The notes under the pieces: model-generated
Told to the model about the DNA's origin: nothing
The model's database searches: none
What the model saw: only the letters and a program-made list of their open reading frames with translations
Program-made: the position numbers and the translations under genes
Part shown: positions 27,689 through 36,265 of the stretch, one piece after another
Layout of the letters: each line of letters begins with the position of its first letter
Position numbering within the stretch: position 1 is the stretch's first letter
NCBI GenBank assembly: GCA_965198185.1
Contig: CBDAOU010000002.1
Span: 1,922,001-1,986,000, forward strand
From: JAJECS01 sp965198185
Lineage (GTDB): Bacteria > Chloroflexota > UBA11872
DNA: 64,000 bases
Reading direction: 5' to 3'

Positions 27689-28273
27689 CTAGCCGACCAG
27701 GTCCTGGTCGCCCAGGCGTTCGCGCAACTTGCGCAAGCCGGCCCGGGTGCGCGTCTTGACCGTGCCCAAGGGCACGTCCAGGCGCTTCGAAATCTCGGAT
27801 TGGGTGTAGCCGAAATACGCCAGCCAGAGCACGTCCTGCTCGGTCTGACTCAGACCCCGGATCGCCTGGCGCAGCTTCTGCCGGCGCTCGGCGAGCCAGG
27901 CGGCCTCCCACGGCGCGGGCTCGCCGTCGGCCTGCTGGCGACTGTCAAGGTCGACCTCGTAGGGGTAGAGCTGGGGACGAGCACTCGCGGCGCGAATGGT
28001 ATCGGTGATGCGATTGCGCGCGATGCGCAGCACCCAGGCGGCAAGCGATCCACGCGACTCGTCAAACTGGTGGCGGCGCGTCCAGACCTGCAGGAACACG
28101 TCCTGGACGACGTCCTCGGCGACGGCCTGGGGAAAGGCGCGCCGCGCCATGGACCACACCGTTGGGCTCAGCAGGTCGTAGACCCCGCCCAGCGCGTCGG
28201 GTTCGTTGCGCACGAGCCGACGCCCGAGGATTGCGTCGGGGCGTTCGGCCGGTTCCGGGCGTTCGCTAGTCAT
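27689..28273 (-). CDS. ECF-type RNA polymerase sigma factor (SigK-like)
   Basis: 194 residues from ATG 28273. Region 2 is visible as DALGGVYDLLSPTVWSMARR, AEDVVQDVFLQVWTR and GSLAAWVLRIARNRITDTIR. Region 4 is LRQAIRGLSQTEQDVLWLAY followed by the helix-turn-helix GYTQSEISKRLDVPLGTVKT. There is no region 1 or 3, which is typical of extracytoplasmic-function sigma factors. Its partner anti-sigma gene follows directly. The target regulon is unknown; no duplicated promoter motif could be recognised by eye. Confidence 0.9.
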   Translation of the reverse strand: MTSERPEPAERPDAILGRRLVRNEPDALGGVYDLLSPTVWSMARRAFPQAVAEDVVQDVFLQVWTRRHQFDESRGSLAAWVLRIARNRITDTIRAASARPQLYPYEVDLDSRQQADGEPAPWEAAWLAERRQKLRQAIRGLSQTEQDVLWLAYFGYTQSEISKRLDVPLGTVKTRTRAGLRKLRERLGDQDLVG

Positions 28274-28339
28274 GCGCGCTGGCGCAAGAGTGCCACGCCG
28301 CTCGATCAGACCAACAGCGCGGCGTCGCGGGAACGGGAG

Positions 28340-28367
28340 CCTCAGCGCGGGCGCGCCCGCGCTGAGG
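28340..28367. terminator. Perfect 28-bp palindrome between cimA and the sigma gene
   Basis: Arms CCTCAGCGCGGGCG and CGCCCGCGCTGAGG are fully complementary with no loop bases to spare. It lies downstream of cimA and upstream of the sigma gene on the same strand. It could terminate cimA transcription, although no U-tract follows, or serve as an operator for the sigma/anti-sigma operon. The rest of the gap 28274-28571 shows no gene. Confidence 0.5.
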
Positions 28368-28571
28368 CCGTTAAGGTCCGGGAGCTCAGCGGCGATGGCG
28401 CCGCCACTCATGCCGCCGTTGGTCACGTGGCTTCGGATCCAGATTGCGCCGCGCGTGCGGCTCTGGCGCGGCACTTCACCAGTGCCTCGGTAACGCAGAG
28501 TCGATCATGGAGCAGCGGCATATTCAACGGTGCGGCGGCATGCCGCGAAGTGAAAGGGGGTTCGTGAACTG

Positions 28572-30146
28572 CTACGAGGGCTTCGCCGCCGCGGATTTAT
28601 TGGCACGCGCACGGAGCAGGGCGTATTCGTAGCTGTCCTTGAGCGCGAGCCAGGAGGCCTCGATGATGTTCGCCGAGCTGCCGACGGTGCCCCACTCCCC
28701 ATCGCCGTCGGACGACTGGATGAGGACGCGGACCGCCGCATCCGTCGCGGCGCTGGAGTTGAGGATGCGCACCTTGTAGTCGGCCAGATGCATGCCGCTC
28801 AACTCGGGAAAGAACCGCTCCAGCGCCTTGCGCGCGGCGCGGTCGAGCGCGCTGACGGGGCCGTTGCCTTCGGCCGCGGTGTGGAACATCTCGTCGCCTA
28901 CGCGGATTTTCACCATGGCCTCGGAAAGCATGTCGCGCCCGCCACGGGTTTCCGCCAGGACGAGGAAGTCCACGAAGGCAAACGGCGACTCGTATTCGCC
29001 GGTCAGGCGCCGCAGCAATAGCTCGAACGAGGCCTCGGCGCCTTCGAACTGAAAGCCGCGCTCTTCAAGCGACTTCAGCTCGTCGACGACTTGCGCGGCG
29101 TCGGTGTCGGAGCCCAGCCCCAACGCATCGGCGCGCGCGACGACGGAGCTGCGCCCGGCCAGCTCCGAAATAAGGATGCGGGAATCGTTGCCGACCAGCA
29201 GCGGGTCGATGTGCTGATAGGCGTCGGCGTGCTTGCGCATGCCGCTGCCGTGATAGCCCGCCTTGTGAGCAAAGGCGCTGTGGCCGGCGAACGGCGTCTG
29301 GGGGTCGAGCGTCACGTTGGCGATTTCGGCGACATAGCGCGCCAACGCGGCCGTTTGGCGCAACTGCGCGGGCGCCACGCAGTCGTAGCCAAGCTTGAGT
29401 TGCAGCGTCGGAATCAGCGAAAGCAGATTCGCGTTGCCGCAGCGCTCGCCGAGGCCGTTGGCCGTGCCCTGGACCTGACGCGCGCCCGCGTCGACGCCGG
29501 CCAGGGCGTTGGCCTCGGCGAGGTCCAAGTCGTCGTGCGTGTGAATGCCCAACGGCATGTCGGTCCAAGCAGCGGCCGCCAAGGTTCCTTCCCTGATTCC
29601 GGCCGGCAGGGACCCGCCGTTGGTGTCGCAGAGCACCAGCCAATCGGCGGCGCCGGCGGCGCGCACGCACTGCTCCACGTAGGCGCGGTCATGGATAAGG
29701 CCGTCGAAATAGTGCTCGGCGTCGACGATGACCTCGCGGCCGGCGTCCTTGAGGAAGGCCACCGAGTCGCGAATCATCGCCAGGTTCTCGTCGGGCGTGG
29801 TTTCGAGCACCGTCTCGGCCTGAAACCGTGAGAACTTGGCCACGATGGTCACGGCCGGCGTTTCACACGCCAGCAGGGCTTGCAGGTTGTCGTCCGCCTC
29901 GGCGCGGGTGCCCTTGTAGCGCGTGGCGCCAAACGCGGTGATGCGGGCGTGCTTCCAGGTGCGCTCGGCGGCGCGGGTGAAGAACTCGCGGTCCTTGGGA
30001 TTCGATCCCGGAAAGCCGCCCTCGATGTAGTGCAGGCCGTAGGCGTCGAGGCGCTCGGCGATGCGGAGCTTGTCCTCGGCGGAAAAGGAGATGCCCTCGG
30101 TCTGCGCGCCGTCGCGCAGGGTCGTGTCGTATAGGGAGAGTTGCAT
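28572..30146 (-). CDS. cimA: (R)-citramalate synthase
   Basis: 524 residues, full length for CimA. It makes citramalate from pyruvate and acetyl-CoA, the first step of the threonine-independent isoleucine route. The TIM-barrel motifs are SLYDTTLRDGAQTEGISFS, YIEGGFPGSNPKDREFF and GIHTHDDLDLAEANALAG with the metal-binding HxH, and GTANGLGERCGNANLLSLIP. The FAGHSAFAHKAGYHGSGM linker and C-terminal regulatory domain (YKVRILNSSAATDAAVRVLI) distinguish it from LeuA and homocitrate synthase. It lies downstream of the ilv-leu operon on the same strand but has its own leader of more than 300 bases. Its products feed LeuCD and the IlvC branch. Confidence 0.92.
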   Translation of the reverse strand: MQLSLYDTTLRDGAQTEGISFSAEDKLRIAERLDAYGLHYIEGGFPGSNPKDREFFTRAAERTWKHARITAFGATRYKGTRAEADDNLQALLACETPAVTIVAKFSRFQAETVLETTPDENLAMIRDSVAFLKDAGREVIVDAEHYFDGLIHDRAYVEQCVRAAGAADWLVLCDTNGGSLPAGIREGTLAAAAWTDMPLGIHTHDDLDLAEANALAGVDAGARQVQGTANGLGERCGNANLLSLIPTLQLKLGYDCVAPAQLRQTAALARYVAEIANVTLDPQTPFAGHSAFAHKAGYHGSGMRKHADAYQHIDPLLVGNDSRILISELAGRSSVVARADALGLGSDTDAAQVVDELKSLEERGFQFEGAEASFELLLRRLTGEYESPFAFVDFLVLAETRGGRDMLSEAMVKIRVGDEMFHTAAEGNGPVSALDRAARKALERFFPELSGMHLADYKVRILNSSAATDAAVRVLIQSSDGDGEWGTVGSSANIIEASWLALKDSYEYALLRARANKSAAAKPS

Positions 30147-30223
30147 GCGGAAGTTCCTCGGCAGGGGTGAAGGTTTCAGAACCTGATCAGGCGTGGGCGA
30201 GAGCCCACCGGCGGGCAGCTCGC

Positions 30224-30319
30224 CTAGCGAGCCGCCACGCGGTCTGCCGCGGTAATGCCGGCCGCGCCCGTGAACGCGGGCTTCACGGGTCGCGGAGAGT
30301 CCTTGCGTCGGGCAGTCAT
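30224..30319 (-). CDS. Candidate leader ORF upstream of cimA
   Basis: A 31-codon ORF (starts MTARRKDSPRP, ends TAADRVAAR) lies 77 bases upstream of cimA. Its TAG stop is the loop of a perfect hairpin GCTCGC-TAG-GCGAGC. The segment between it and cimA contains a further hairpin-prone stretch and the motif AAACCTTCACCCCTG, also found (AAACTTCCACCCCTG) just upstream of ilvB. It is not rich in branched-chain residues, so ribosome-stalling attenuation is doubtful. I list it because the same arrangement occurs at ilvB and leuA. Confidence 0.3.
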   Translation of the reverse strand: MTARRKDSPRPVKPAFTGAAGITAADRVAAR

Positions 30320-30485
30320 GGACCGAGGCCTGTCAGGGTCAGTTGGGCGGGCGCTGCCGCCGAAGGCGTTGTAGGGCGTTCCTGCGCTCATTCGGCGGCC
30401 GGGAATCGGGGAGTGACAAGGCTTGACAATAGTAACGAGGATTCACGCGAAGCGTGGGCCCACTCCCGTTGGAGCCGCGACCGGG

Positions 30486-30686
30486 CTAGGCGATGCGCTC
30501 CACCAGCCGGTCGATGCGTTCGGTGAGCGCGGCGTGCTGTTGCGCATTTTCGGTGCGAAGTTGGTTGAGAGACGCCTCAAGGCGGAAAATCAAACCAGCC
30601 ATGCCGACGAAGACGGTGACGCCCATACCAATCACGGCCCAGAATGTCGGGTCTATCGGACAATTCTCATCCGGCGCGGGACCCAT
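30486..30686 (-). CDS. Small membrane protein with C-terminal coiled coil
   Basis: 66 residues from ATG 30686; the frame is open to 30770. One membrane helix (FWAVIGMGVTVFVGMAGLIF) is followed by a charged amphipathic helix (RLEASLNQLRTENAQQHAAL, TERIDRLVERI) with heptad spacing. This helix-plus-coiled-coil plan is common among small hypothetical proteins. It lies between leuD and cimA on the same strand. Its function is unknown. Confidence 0.6.
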   Translation of the reverse strand: MGPAPDENCPIDPTFWAVIGMGVTVFVGMAGLIFRLEASLNQLRTENAQQHAALTERIDRLVERIA

Positions 30687-31008
30687 TCCCGCCGCATCTG
30701 AGTTTAGTGTAGCACGTAATATGCTGATCTTCAGCAAGGGAGCAGTGTCGGCCCACGTCGGAGTCAGCACGTCTTTTCCAAATATCTATTGATAGGTCTA
30801 TGTTGAACGACTGGGAATTACAATGCGCTCAAACATGCGTCGTTTGCTCGCGAGTTAAGATGTTTATGACGCAAAGTGAGTAGCCTTGCTTACGCTGCAG
30901 AACTGCACTATATCAACTATAATCTTATCCGAATGTTTGACACGGTATTCGCTAGAGTCAGCAGCAGGCTTGTCACGCCAGTCAGTGCCGAACCTATCGA
31001 GTCTATAG
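30687..31008. other. AT-rich gap downstream of leuD
   Basis: This stretch is markedly AT-richer than its surroundings, especially 30780-30990. I see no gene, tRNA or clear terminator in it. It may hold the promoter of the small membrane protein, but no confident -35/-10 pair can be named. Confidence 0.4.
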
Positions 31009-31611
31009 CTACCGGAATCCGGTGAGGTACGGCAGGCGGGCGCTTGCCTTGCGGACATCGTCGGCGTTTTCCAGGAGTTGGCCGAGGGCGTCCCAGCGAC
31101 CCGTTAAGAAGCTCGCACGGGCGCTGGCCGCGATCGCGGCGGGGTAGTGCCCGTGGTCCGTCACGACGCGTTCCGCCTCAAGGTCGACGGTGAGCTCGGT
31201 GTCCGGGGCCTCCTCAAGCAGCGCTTGCAGGGCATCGGCGTGCTCGGGAGTCGTCGTGAGGCAGGGCAGACCGATCGCCACGCAATTGCCAAAGAAGATC
31301 TCGGCAAAGCTCTCGCCGACGATTGCCCGAATGCCGCGGCGAAGCAATGCCTGCGGCGCATGCTCGCGGCTTGACCCGCAGCCGAAATTTTCATTCACGA
31401 CCAGCACGCCGGCACCGACGAAGCGCGGATCGTCCAGCGGGTGCGCCCCGTTCCGCGCGCGGCGGTCGTCCTCGAAGGCGTGCGGGCCGAGCCCCTCGAA
31501 GGTTATTTCCCGCAGGTAGCGGGCCGGGATGATCCGATCCGTGTCGATGTCGTTGCCCCGCACCGGCACGCCGCGGCCCACGATGCGGTCGATCACGGCC
31601 TCGTCAGCCAT
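31009..31611 (-). CDS. leuD: 3-isopropylmalate dehydratase small subunit
   Basis: 200 residues from ATG 31611, which shares one base with the leuC stop (TGATG). Motifs GNDIDTDRIIPARYLREITF, GAGVLVVNENFGCGSSREHA and AIVGESFAEIFFGNCVAIGL are characteristic of the swivelling domain that completes the aconitase-type active site with LeuC. The reaction is isomerisation of 2-isopropylmalate to 3-isopropylmalate and, with citramalate, the parallel step of isoleucine synthesis. It is the last gene of the ilv-leu operon. No leuB is in the window. Confidence 0.92.
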   Translation of the reverse strand: MADEAVIDRIVGRGVPVRGNDIDTDRIIPARYLREITFEGLGPHAFEDDRRARNGAHPLDDPRFVGAGVLVVNENFGCGSSREHAPQALLRRGIRAIVGESFAEIFFGNCVAIGLPCLTTTPEHADALQALLEEAPDTELTVDLEAERVVTDHGHYPAAIAASARASFLTGRWDALGQLLENADDVRKASARLPYLTGFR

Positions 31612-33014
31612 CACGCGACCACCTGCCGCACGTCGGTGACCTCGCCGGCGAGCGCCGCGGCGGCGACCATCGCCGGACTCATGAGGAGCGTGCGACCCGT
31701 GGGGCTCCCCTGGCGGCCCTTGAAGTTGCGGTTGCTGGACGAGGCGCAAATCTGCCGGCCCTGCAACTTGTCCGGGTTCATGGCCAGGCACATGGAGCAA
31801 CCGGCTTCGCGCCATTCGAAGCCAGCTTCCAGGAAGATTTCGTGCAGGCCGGCAGCCTCGGCCTCAGCCCGAATGCGCTGCGAGCCGGGAACGACCAGGG
31901 CCTTGACGCCGTCGGCGACGCGCCCGCCCTGGGCCACGCGCGCGGCCTCGTGCAGGTCGCTGAGCCGGGCGTTGGTGCACGACCCGACGAACGCCACGTC
32001 GATGGGGATGCCTGAAATGGGGCGTCCAGGCTCGAGCGACATGTGCTCCAGCGCCTCTTCGGCGGCCGCGCGGCCGGGTACGTCGAGCGCCTCGGGCAAC
32101 GGGATCGCCTCGTCGACGCCCGTGACCTGGCCCGGGTTGATCCCCCAGGTAACCATGGGGGCAATGTCCGCGCCGTCCATGAGCACGACGTCGTCATAGG
32201 CGGCGTCTGGAGCGGACGCGAGCGAGCGCCACCACGCAGCCGCGCGCCGGAACTCGTCGCCGGCCGGAGCGAATTCGCGGCCCTCGATGTACGCCACGGT
32301 GGTGGCGTCGGGATTGACGTAGCCGACGCGCGCCCCGCCCTCGATGGACATGTTGCAAATCGTCATGCGCTCGTCCATGGACATGGCGTCGAGAACCGTG
32401 CCGCCGTATTCGTAGGCGTAGCCGACGCCGCCCTGCACGCCGAGGCGGCCGATGATGTTCAGGATCACGTCCTTGGCGTAGACCCCCGAACTGAGCCGGC
32501 CATTGACCTCGATGCGGCGCAGCTTGGGCTTGGCCACCGACATGCACTGGGTGGCGAGCACGTCGCGGACCTGCGAGGTGCCGATGCCGAACGCCACCGC
32601 GCCAAAGGCGCCGTGGGTGCTGGTGTGACTGTCGCCGCACGCGATGGTCATGCCCGGTTGCGTGAGGCCAAGCTCAGGCCCGATGACGTGCACGATGCCC
32701 TGACGTCCGGTAGACCGATCAAAGAACGGCAGGTCGTTGACCCGCACGTTTTCCTCGATGGCGGCGAACATCTGCTCGGCCATGTGGTCGGCATAGGGCC
32801 GCGGCTGTTGTTCGGTGGGAATGATGTGGTCGACCGTGGCGAAGGTCCGCTCCGGGTAGCGCACGCTCAGGCCGCGCTCGGCGAGCATCTGGAAAGCCTG
32901 CGGGCTGGTGACCTCGTGCACCAGATGCAAGCCGACGAAGAGCTGCGTCTCGCCGTTCGGGAGGCGCCGAACGGTGTGCAGGTCCCATACGGTGTCGAGC
33001 AACGTGCTGGCCAT
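31611..33014 (-). CDS. leuC: 3-isopropylmalate dehydratase large subunit
   Basis: 467 residues, the bacterial LeuC length. Three [4Fe-4S] cluster cysteines are recognisable in VAFVGSCTNARLSDLHEA and AGCSMCLAMNPDKLQGR. GIVHVIGPELGLTQPGMTIA, CGDSHTSTHGAFGAVAFGIG and SSSNRNFKGRQGSPTGRTLL are family signatures. It partners LeuD encoded immediately downstream, and lies eight bases after leuA. No abnormality is seen. Confidence 0.95.
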   Translation of the reverse strand: MASTLLDTVWDLHTVRRLPNGETQLFVGLHLVHEVTSPQAFQMLAERGLSVRYPERTFATVDHIIPTEQQPRPYADHMAEQMFAAIEENVRVNDLPFFDRSTGRQGIVHVIGPELGLTQPGMTIACGDSHTSTHGAFGAVAFGIGTSQVRDVLATQCMSVAKPKLRRIEVNGRLSSGVYAKDVILNIIGRLGVQGGVGYAYEYGGTVLDAMSMDERMTICNMSIEGGARVGYVNPDATTVAYIEGREFAPAGDEFRRAAAWWRSLASAPDAAYDDVVLMDGADIAPMVTWGINPGQVTGVDEAIPLPEALDVPGRAAAEEALEHMSLEPGRPISGIPIDVAFVGSCTNARLSDLHEAARVAQGGRVADGVKALVVPGSQRIRAEAEAAGLHEIFLEAGFEWREAGCSMCLAMNPDKLQGRQICASSSNRNFKGRQGSPTGRTLLMSPAMVAAAALAGEVTDVRQVVA

Positions 33015-33022
33015 GGCGCGCC

Positions 33023-34597
33023 CTAGCCTTCGCTCGGCGGCGCGTGCACGATGGCCTGCGCCTCAGGCTTGGCCGACCAGTCCTTGCCCAGGCCCGCCAG
33101 CAGCCGGTTGAGCGCGTTGATGTAGGCCTGGGCGCTCGCGACCAGGATGTCCGTGTCGGCGCCGTGGCCGTTGAAGACCTTGGCGTCCGACTCGATGCGA
33201 ATCGTGACCTCGCCAATGGCGTCGATGCCGCTGGTGACGGCATTCACGGAGAACTCGATGAGACGGTTGGGCACCCCGACGATGCGGTTGATGGCCTGGT
33301 AAATCGCGTGGACCGGACCGTCGCCGATGGCTGCATCCGAGAACTCGGTGCCGTCGTCCGAGAGCAGCCGCACGGTGGCCGTGGGCATGGAGCCGGTGCC
33401 GGCGCTGACCTGCACGTGCTGCAGCACGAAGGCCTGGTGGAACGCCTGGCGCTGCCGTTGCTGCGCGATGGATTCGAGATCGCGGTCGGTGACCTGCTTC
33501 TTGCGGTCGGCGATGTCCTTGAACGCGCGGAACACCTCCGCGAACGCGTCGTCGTCCAGGGTGTAGCCCATGGATTCCAGCCGGTCGCGCACGGCGTGCC
33601 GCCCTGAGGTCTTGCCCAGAACGATGCTGCTCTGGCTCACACCCACGTCGACGGGGTGCATGATTTCGAAGGTGGTGCGCTCCTTGAGCATGCCGTCCTG
33701 ATGCAGGCCGGAGGCGTGTGCGAAGGCATTGCCGCCGATGATGGCCTTGTTGGGCGGCACGACCATGCCCATGAAGTTGGACACGAGGCGGCTGGTGCGG
33801 GCGAGTTCCTTCGTGTCCAGGCGCGTGTCGGCCTGGAAGTACTCCCGCCGTGTGCGCAGCGCCATGGTGATCTCTTCCAGCGCGGCATTGCCGGCGCGCT
33901 CGCCGACACCGTTGATGGTGCACTCGACCTGACGGGCGCCGGCCTGCACCGCCGCCAGCGAGTTGGCGACCGACTGCCCCAGATCGTCGTGGCAGTGCAC
34001 CGAGAGCACGACGTCGTCGATCCCCGGCGTGTTCTCGGTGACGTAGGTCACCATGCGTCCAAACTCGTCGGGCTGGGCGTAGCCGACCGTGTCGGGGAAG
34101 TTGACGACCGTGGCGCCGGCTTCGATGGCCGCGGCGAAGATGCGGCAGACGTAATCCAGGTCCGACCGCGTGGCATCCATGGCCGAGAACTCGATGTGCG
34201 AGGTGAACTGGCGCGCGTAGGCGACGGCGTCTTGCGTCAGATCGAGCACATGCTCGCGACGCGTGCGCAGCTGGTGCTGCAGATGAATGTCGGAGGTCGA
34301 GATCACGATGTGCAGCAGCGGATTGGCGGCCGGCTCCAGCGCCCGCCAGGTGCTGTCGATCTGCTCGCGCTTGAAGCCGCTCAGGGCGGCGATTTCAACG
34401 TCACGCAGCTCCTGCGCCAGCATGTTGACGGCCTTGAAATCACCCGGGGACGTATGGGGAAAGCCAGCCTCGATGACGTCGACGTTGAGCCGCGCGAGCT
34501 GCCGCCCGATCTCCAGCTTTTCGTCAATGGTCAGCGCGCCGCCGGCGGCTTGCTCGCCGTCGCGCAGCGTCGTGTCAAATATTCGGATGTGTCGCAT
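33023..34597 (-). CDS. leuA: 2-isopropylmalate synthase
   Basis: 524 residues from ATG 34597, chosen over an in-frame TTG two codons earlier because the GAGG ribosome site is better spaced. IRIFDTTLRDGEQAAGGALT, VIEAGFPHTSPGDFKAVNML, SVHCHDDLGQSVANSLAAVQ with the metal-binding HxH, and GGNAFAHASGLHQDGMLK mark the catalytic part. The C-terminal third (VSAGTGSMPTATVRLL, IGEVTIRIESDAKVFNGHGA) is the LeuA allosteric domain, so leucine feedback inhibition is expected. It condenses acetyl-CoA with 2-oxoisovalerate. A 150-base gap separates it from ilvC and contains a candidate leader ORF. Confidence 0.95.
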   Translation of the reverse strand: MRHIRIFDTTLRDGEQAAGGALTIDEKLEIGRQLARLNVDVIEAGFPHTSPGDFKAVNMLAQELRDVEIAALSGFKREQIDSTWRALEPAANPLLHIVISTSDIHLQHQLRTRREHVLDLTQDAVAYARQFTSHIEFSAMDATRSDLDYVCRIFAAAIEAGATVVNFPDTVGYAQPDEFGRMVTYVTENTPGIDDVVLSVHCHDDLGQSVANSLAAVQAGARQVECTINGVGERAGNAALEEITMALRTRREYFQADTRLDTKELARTSRLVSNFMGMVVPPNKAIIGGNAFAHASGLHQDGMLKERTTFEIMHPVDVGVSQSSIVLGKTSGRHAVRDRLESMGYTLDDDAFAEVFRAFKDIADRKKQVTDRDLESIAQQRQRQAFHQAFVLQHVQVSAGTGSMPTATVRLLSDDGTEFSDAAIGDGPVHAIYQAINRIVGVPNRLIEFSVNAVTSGIDAIGEVTIRIESDAKVFNGHGADTDILVASAQAYINALNRLLAGLGKDWSAKPEAQAIVHAPPSEG

Positions 34598-34654
34598 CGG
34601 CAAAACCCTCGTTCACACTTACAGGCGGTCGCAGGACGACCGCGTCTACGCTCC

Positions 34655-34750
34655 CTAGCCCCCTCTCGCGGTTGGAGAGGGGCGGGCAAGCGCAAGGTCG
34701 AGAGCCCAATTGGCAGCGACGAGGGTCACCATATCGATGCGAAGCGTCAT
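34655..34750 (-). CDS. Candidate leuA leader peptide
   Basis: A 31-codon ORF whose ATG overlaps the ilvC stop (ATGA) and which ends 57 bases before leuA. Its first two thirds (MTLRIDMVTLVAANWALDL) are rich in Leu, Val and Ile. The TAG stop lies just after a hairpin with arms CCCCTCTC and GAGAGGGG that overlaps the last codons. The arrangement resembles amino-acid attenuation or coupled translation of leuA, but no U-tract follows the hairpin. The same topology (short ORF, TAG stop in or at a hairpin) precedes ilvB and cimA. Confidence 0.4.
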   Translation of the reverse strand: MTLRIDMVTLVAANWALDLALARPSPTARGG

Positions 34751-35763
34751 TCGCGGGTCTTTGGCAGCCAATCCATCATACTGCGCAATTCGCTGCCGAC
34801 GCGCTCGAGCTCGTGATTCAGGTCGGCATTGCGCAACGCGTTGTGTGCCGGACGGCCCGCCTGGTTCTCCAAAATCCAATTGCGAGCGAACGTGCCGTTC
34901 TGAATCTCGGTCAGAAGCTGGCGCATTGCCTGGCGCGAGCCTTCGTTGACTACGCGGGGGCCGGAAACCAAGTCGCCGTATTCGGCGGTGTCGCTGACCG
35001 AGTGCCGCATGTAGGTGAGGCCGCCCTGGTAAATGAGGTCCACGATCAGCTTCAACTCGTGCAAGCACTCGAAATAGGCCAGCCGCGGGTCGTAGCCGGC
35101 CTCGACCAAGGTCTCGAAGGCCGCCTTGATGAGCGCCGTGGTGCCGCCGCAGAGCACGCTCTGCTCGCCGAAGAGGTCGGTCTCCGTCTCGTCCTTGAAC
35201 GTCGTCTCGATGAGGCCGGCCTTCGCCGCGCCGAGCGCCTTGGCGTAGGACAACGCAACGTCGCGCGCGCGTCCGGTCGCGTCCTGCTCGACGGCGATCA
35301 GCGCGGGGACGCCAACCTCCTGCTCGAACATGTCGCGCACGATGTGTCCGGGACCCTTGGGCGCCACCATGACCACGTCGATTTCCCGCGGCGGGATGAT
35401 CTGGCCGTAGTGGATGTTGAACCCGTGCGCAAACATGAGCGCCTGTCCGGCCTTGAGATTGGGCCGGATCTGGGTGTCGAACGCCTCGGCCTGGGTCTGG
35501 TCGGGCAGCGCGATCATGGTGGCGTCGGAGACGGCGACGGCCTCGTCGGTGTCGAGCACGACCAAGTCGGCTTCCTCGGCGCGCTCGCGCGAGGAACTGC
35601 CCGGCCGCAGGCCTACCACGACGTCGACGCCGGAATCGCGCAGGTTCAGCGCATGGGCATGCCCCTGGCTGCCGTAGCCGAGCACGGCGACCTTCTTGCC
35701 CTCCAGCTCATCGGAGGCGATGTCGGACTCGTAGAGAACTTTGCTATCCACGTGCGCTCCCAT
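34747..35763 (-). CDS. ilvC: Ketol-acid reductoisomerase (class I)
   Basis: 338 residues, short class I form. VAVLGYGSQGHAHALNLRDS is the NADPH-binding loop. MFAHGFNIHYGQIIPP, MVAPKGPGHIVRDMF and the knotted C-terminal domain with DLFGEQSVLCGGTTALIKAA and HELKLIVDLIYQGGL carry the Mg-binding Asp/Glu residues. It converts acetolactate or acetohydroxybutyrate to the dihydroxy acids. The start overlaps the end of ilvN by 20 bases. Confidence 0.95.
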   Translation of the reverse strand: MGAHVDSKVLYESDIASDELEGKKVAVLGYGSQGHAHALNLRDSGVDVVVGLRPGSSSRERAEEADLVVLDTDEAVAVSDATMIALPDQTQAEAFDTQIRPNLKAGQALMFAHGFNIHYGQIIPPREIDVVMVAPKGPGHIVRDMFEQEVGVPALIAVEQDATGRARDVALSYAKALGAAKAGLIETTFKDETETDLFGEQSVLCGGTTALIKAAFETLVEAGYDPRLAYFECLHELKLIVDLIYQGGLTYMRHSVSDTAEYGDLVSGPRVVNEGSRQAMRQLLTEIQNGTFARNWILENQAGRPAHNALRNADLNHELERVGSELRSMMDWLPKTRE

Positions 35764-36265
35764 TCCGCGAGGCTTTCGACCCGCGCGCCATGGCGACGAC
35801 GCCAGTGCGCGACAACTCGTCGATGCCGTATTCGGCGATCACGTCCAGGAATCGGTCGATTGTCTCGGAAACACCGGTGATCTGAACAATCATGCTGTCG
35901 CGCCCCACATCCACGATCTCGCCCCGAAAGATGCTGGCAATGTCCGCCAGGCCGGGACGGTCCGCCGGGGACACGCGCACGCGCACCAGCGCCGTCTCCG
36001 TCTGCACGGCGGCGACATCAGTGAGATCCCGGATGGTGATGACCTCCACCAACTTGTAGAGCTGCTTCTCGAACTGCTTGACCTCGTCGTCCGTGCCGCG
36101 GACTTCGATGGTCATGCGCGAGTAGCCCGCCTCCTCGCAATTGCCGACGGCCAGGCTGGCGATGTTGAACCCGCGGCGGCGAAACATGCTGGCCACGCGC
36201 GTGAGCACGCCGGGATGGTCGGCCACCATGGCCACGAGCGTGTGGCTGCGGCTGGTTCCGTTCAT
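35744..36265 (-). CDS. ilvN: Acetolactate synthase small (regulatory) subunit
   Basis: 173 residues. The N-terminal ACT domain starts HTLVAMVADHPGVLTRVASM followed by FRRRGFNIASLAVGN. The second half has VRVSPADRPGLADIASIFRG and a second ACT-like fold. This subunit confers valine feedback inhibition and stimulates the catalytic subunit IlvB. Its ATG overlaps the ilvB stop by four bases. Confidence 0.93.
   Translation of the reverse strand: MNGTSRSHTLVAMVADHPGVLTRVASMFRRRGFNIASLAVGNCEEAGYSRMTIEVRGTDDEVKQFEKQLYKLVEVITIRDLTDVAAVQTETALVRVRVSPADRPGLADIASIFRGEIVDVGRDSMIVQITGVSETIDRFLDVIAEYGIDELSRTGVVAMARGSKASRNGSARG

Noticed and set aside
30147..30420. Possible second T-box upstream of cimA (GGCATTACCGCGGC)
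   Set aside because: It shares only ACCGCGG with the T-box consensus, lacks the UGGN tRNA-binding bases and is not followed by a terminator with a U-tract.
30780..31008. tRNA gene in the AT-rich gap
   Set aside because: No cloverleaf, T-loop GTTCRA sequence with matching stem or CCA-adjacent acceptor stem could be found on either strand.
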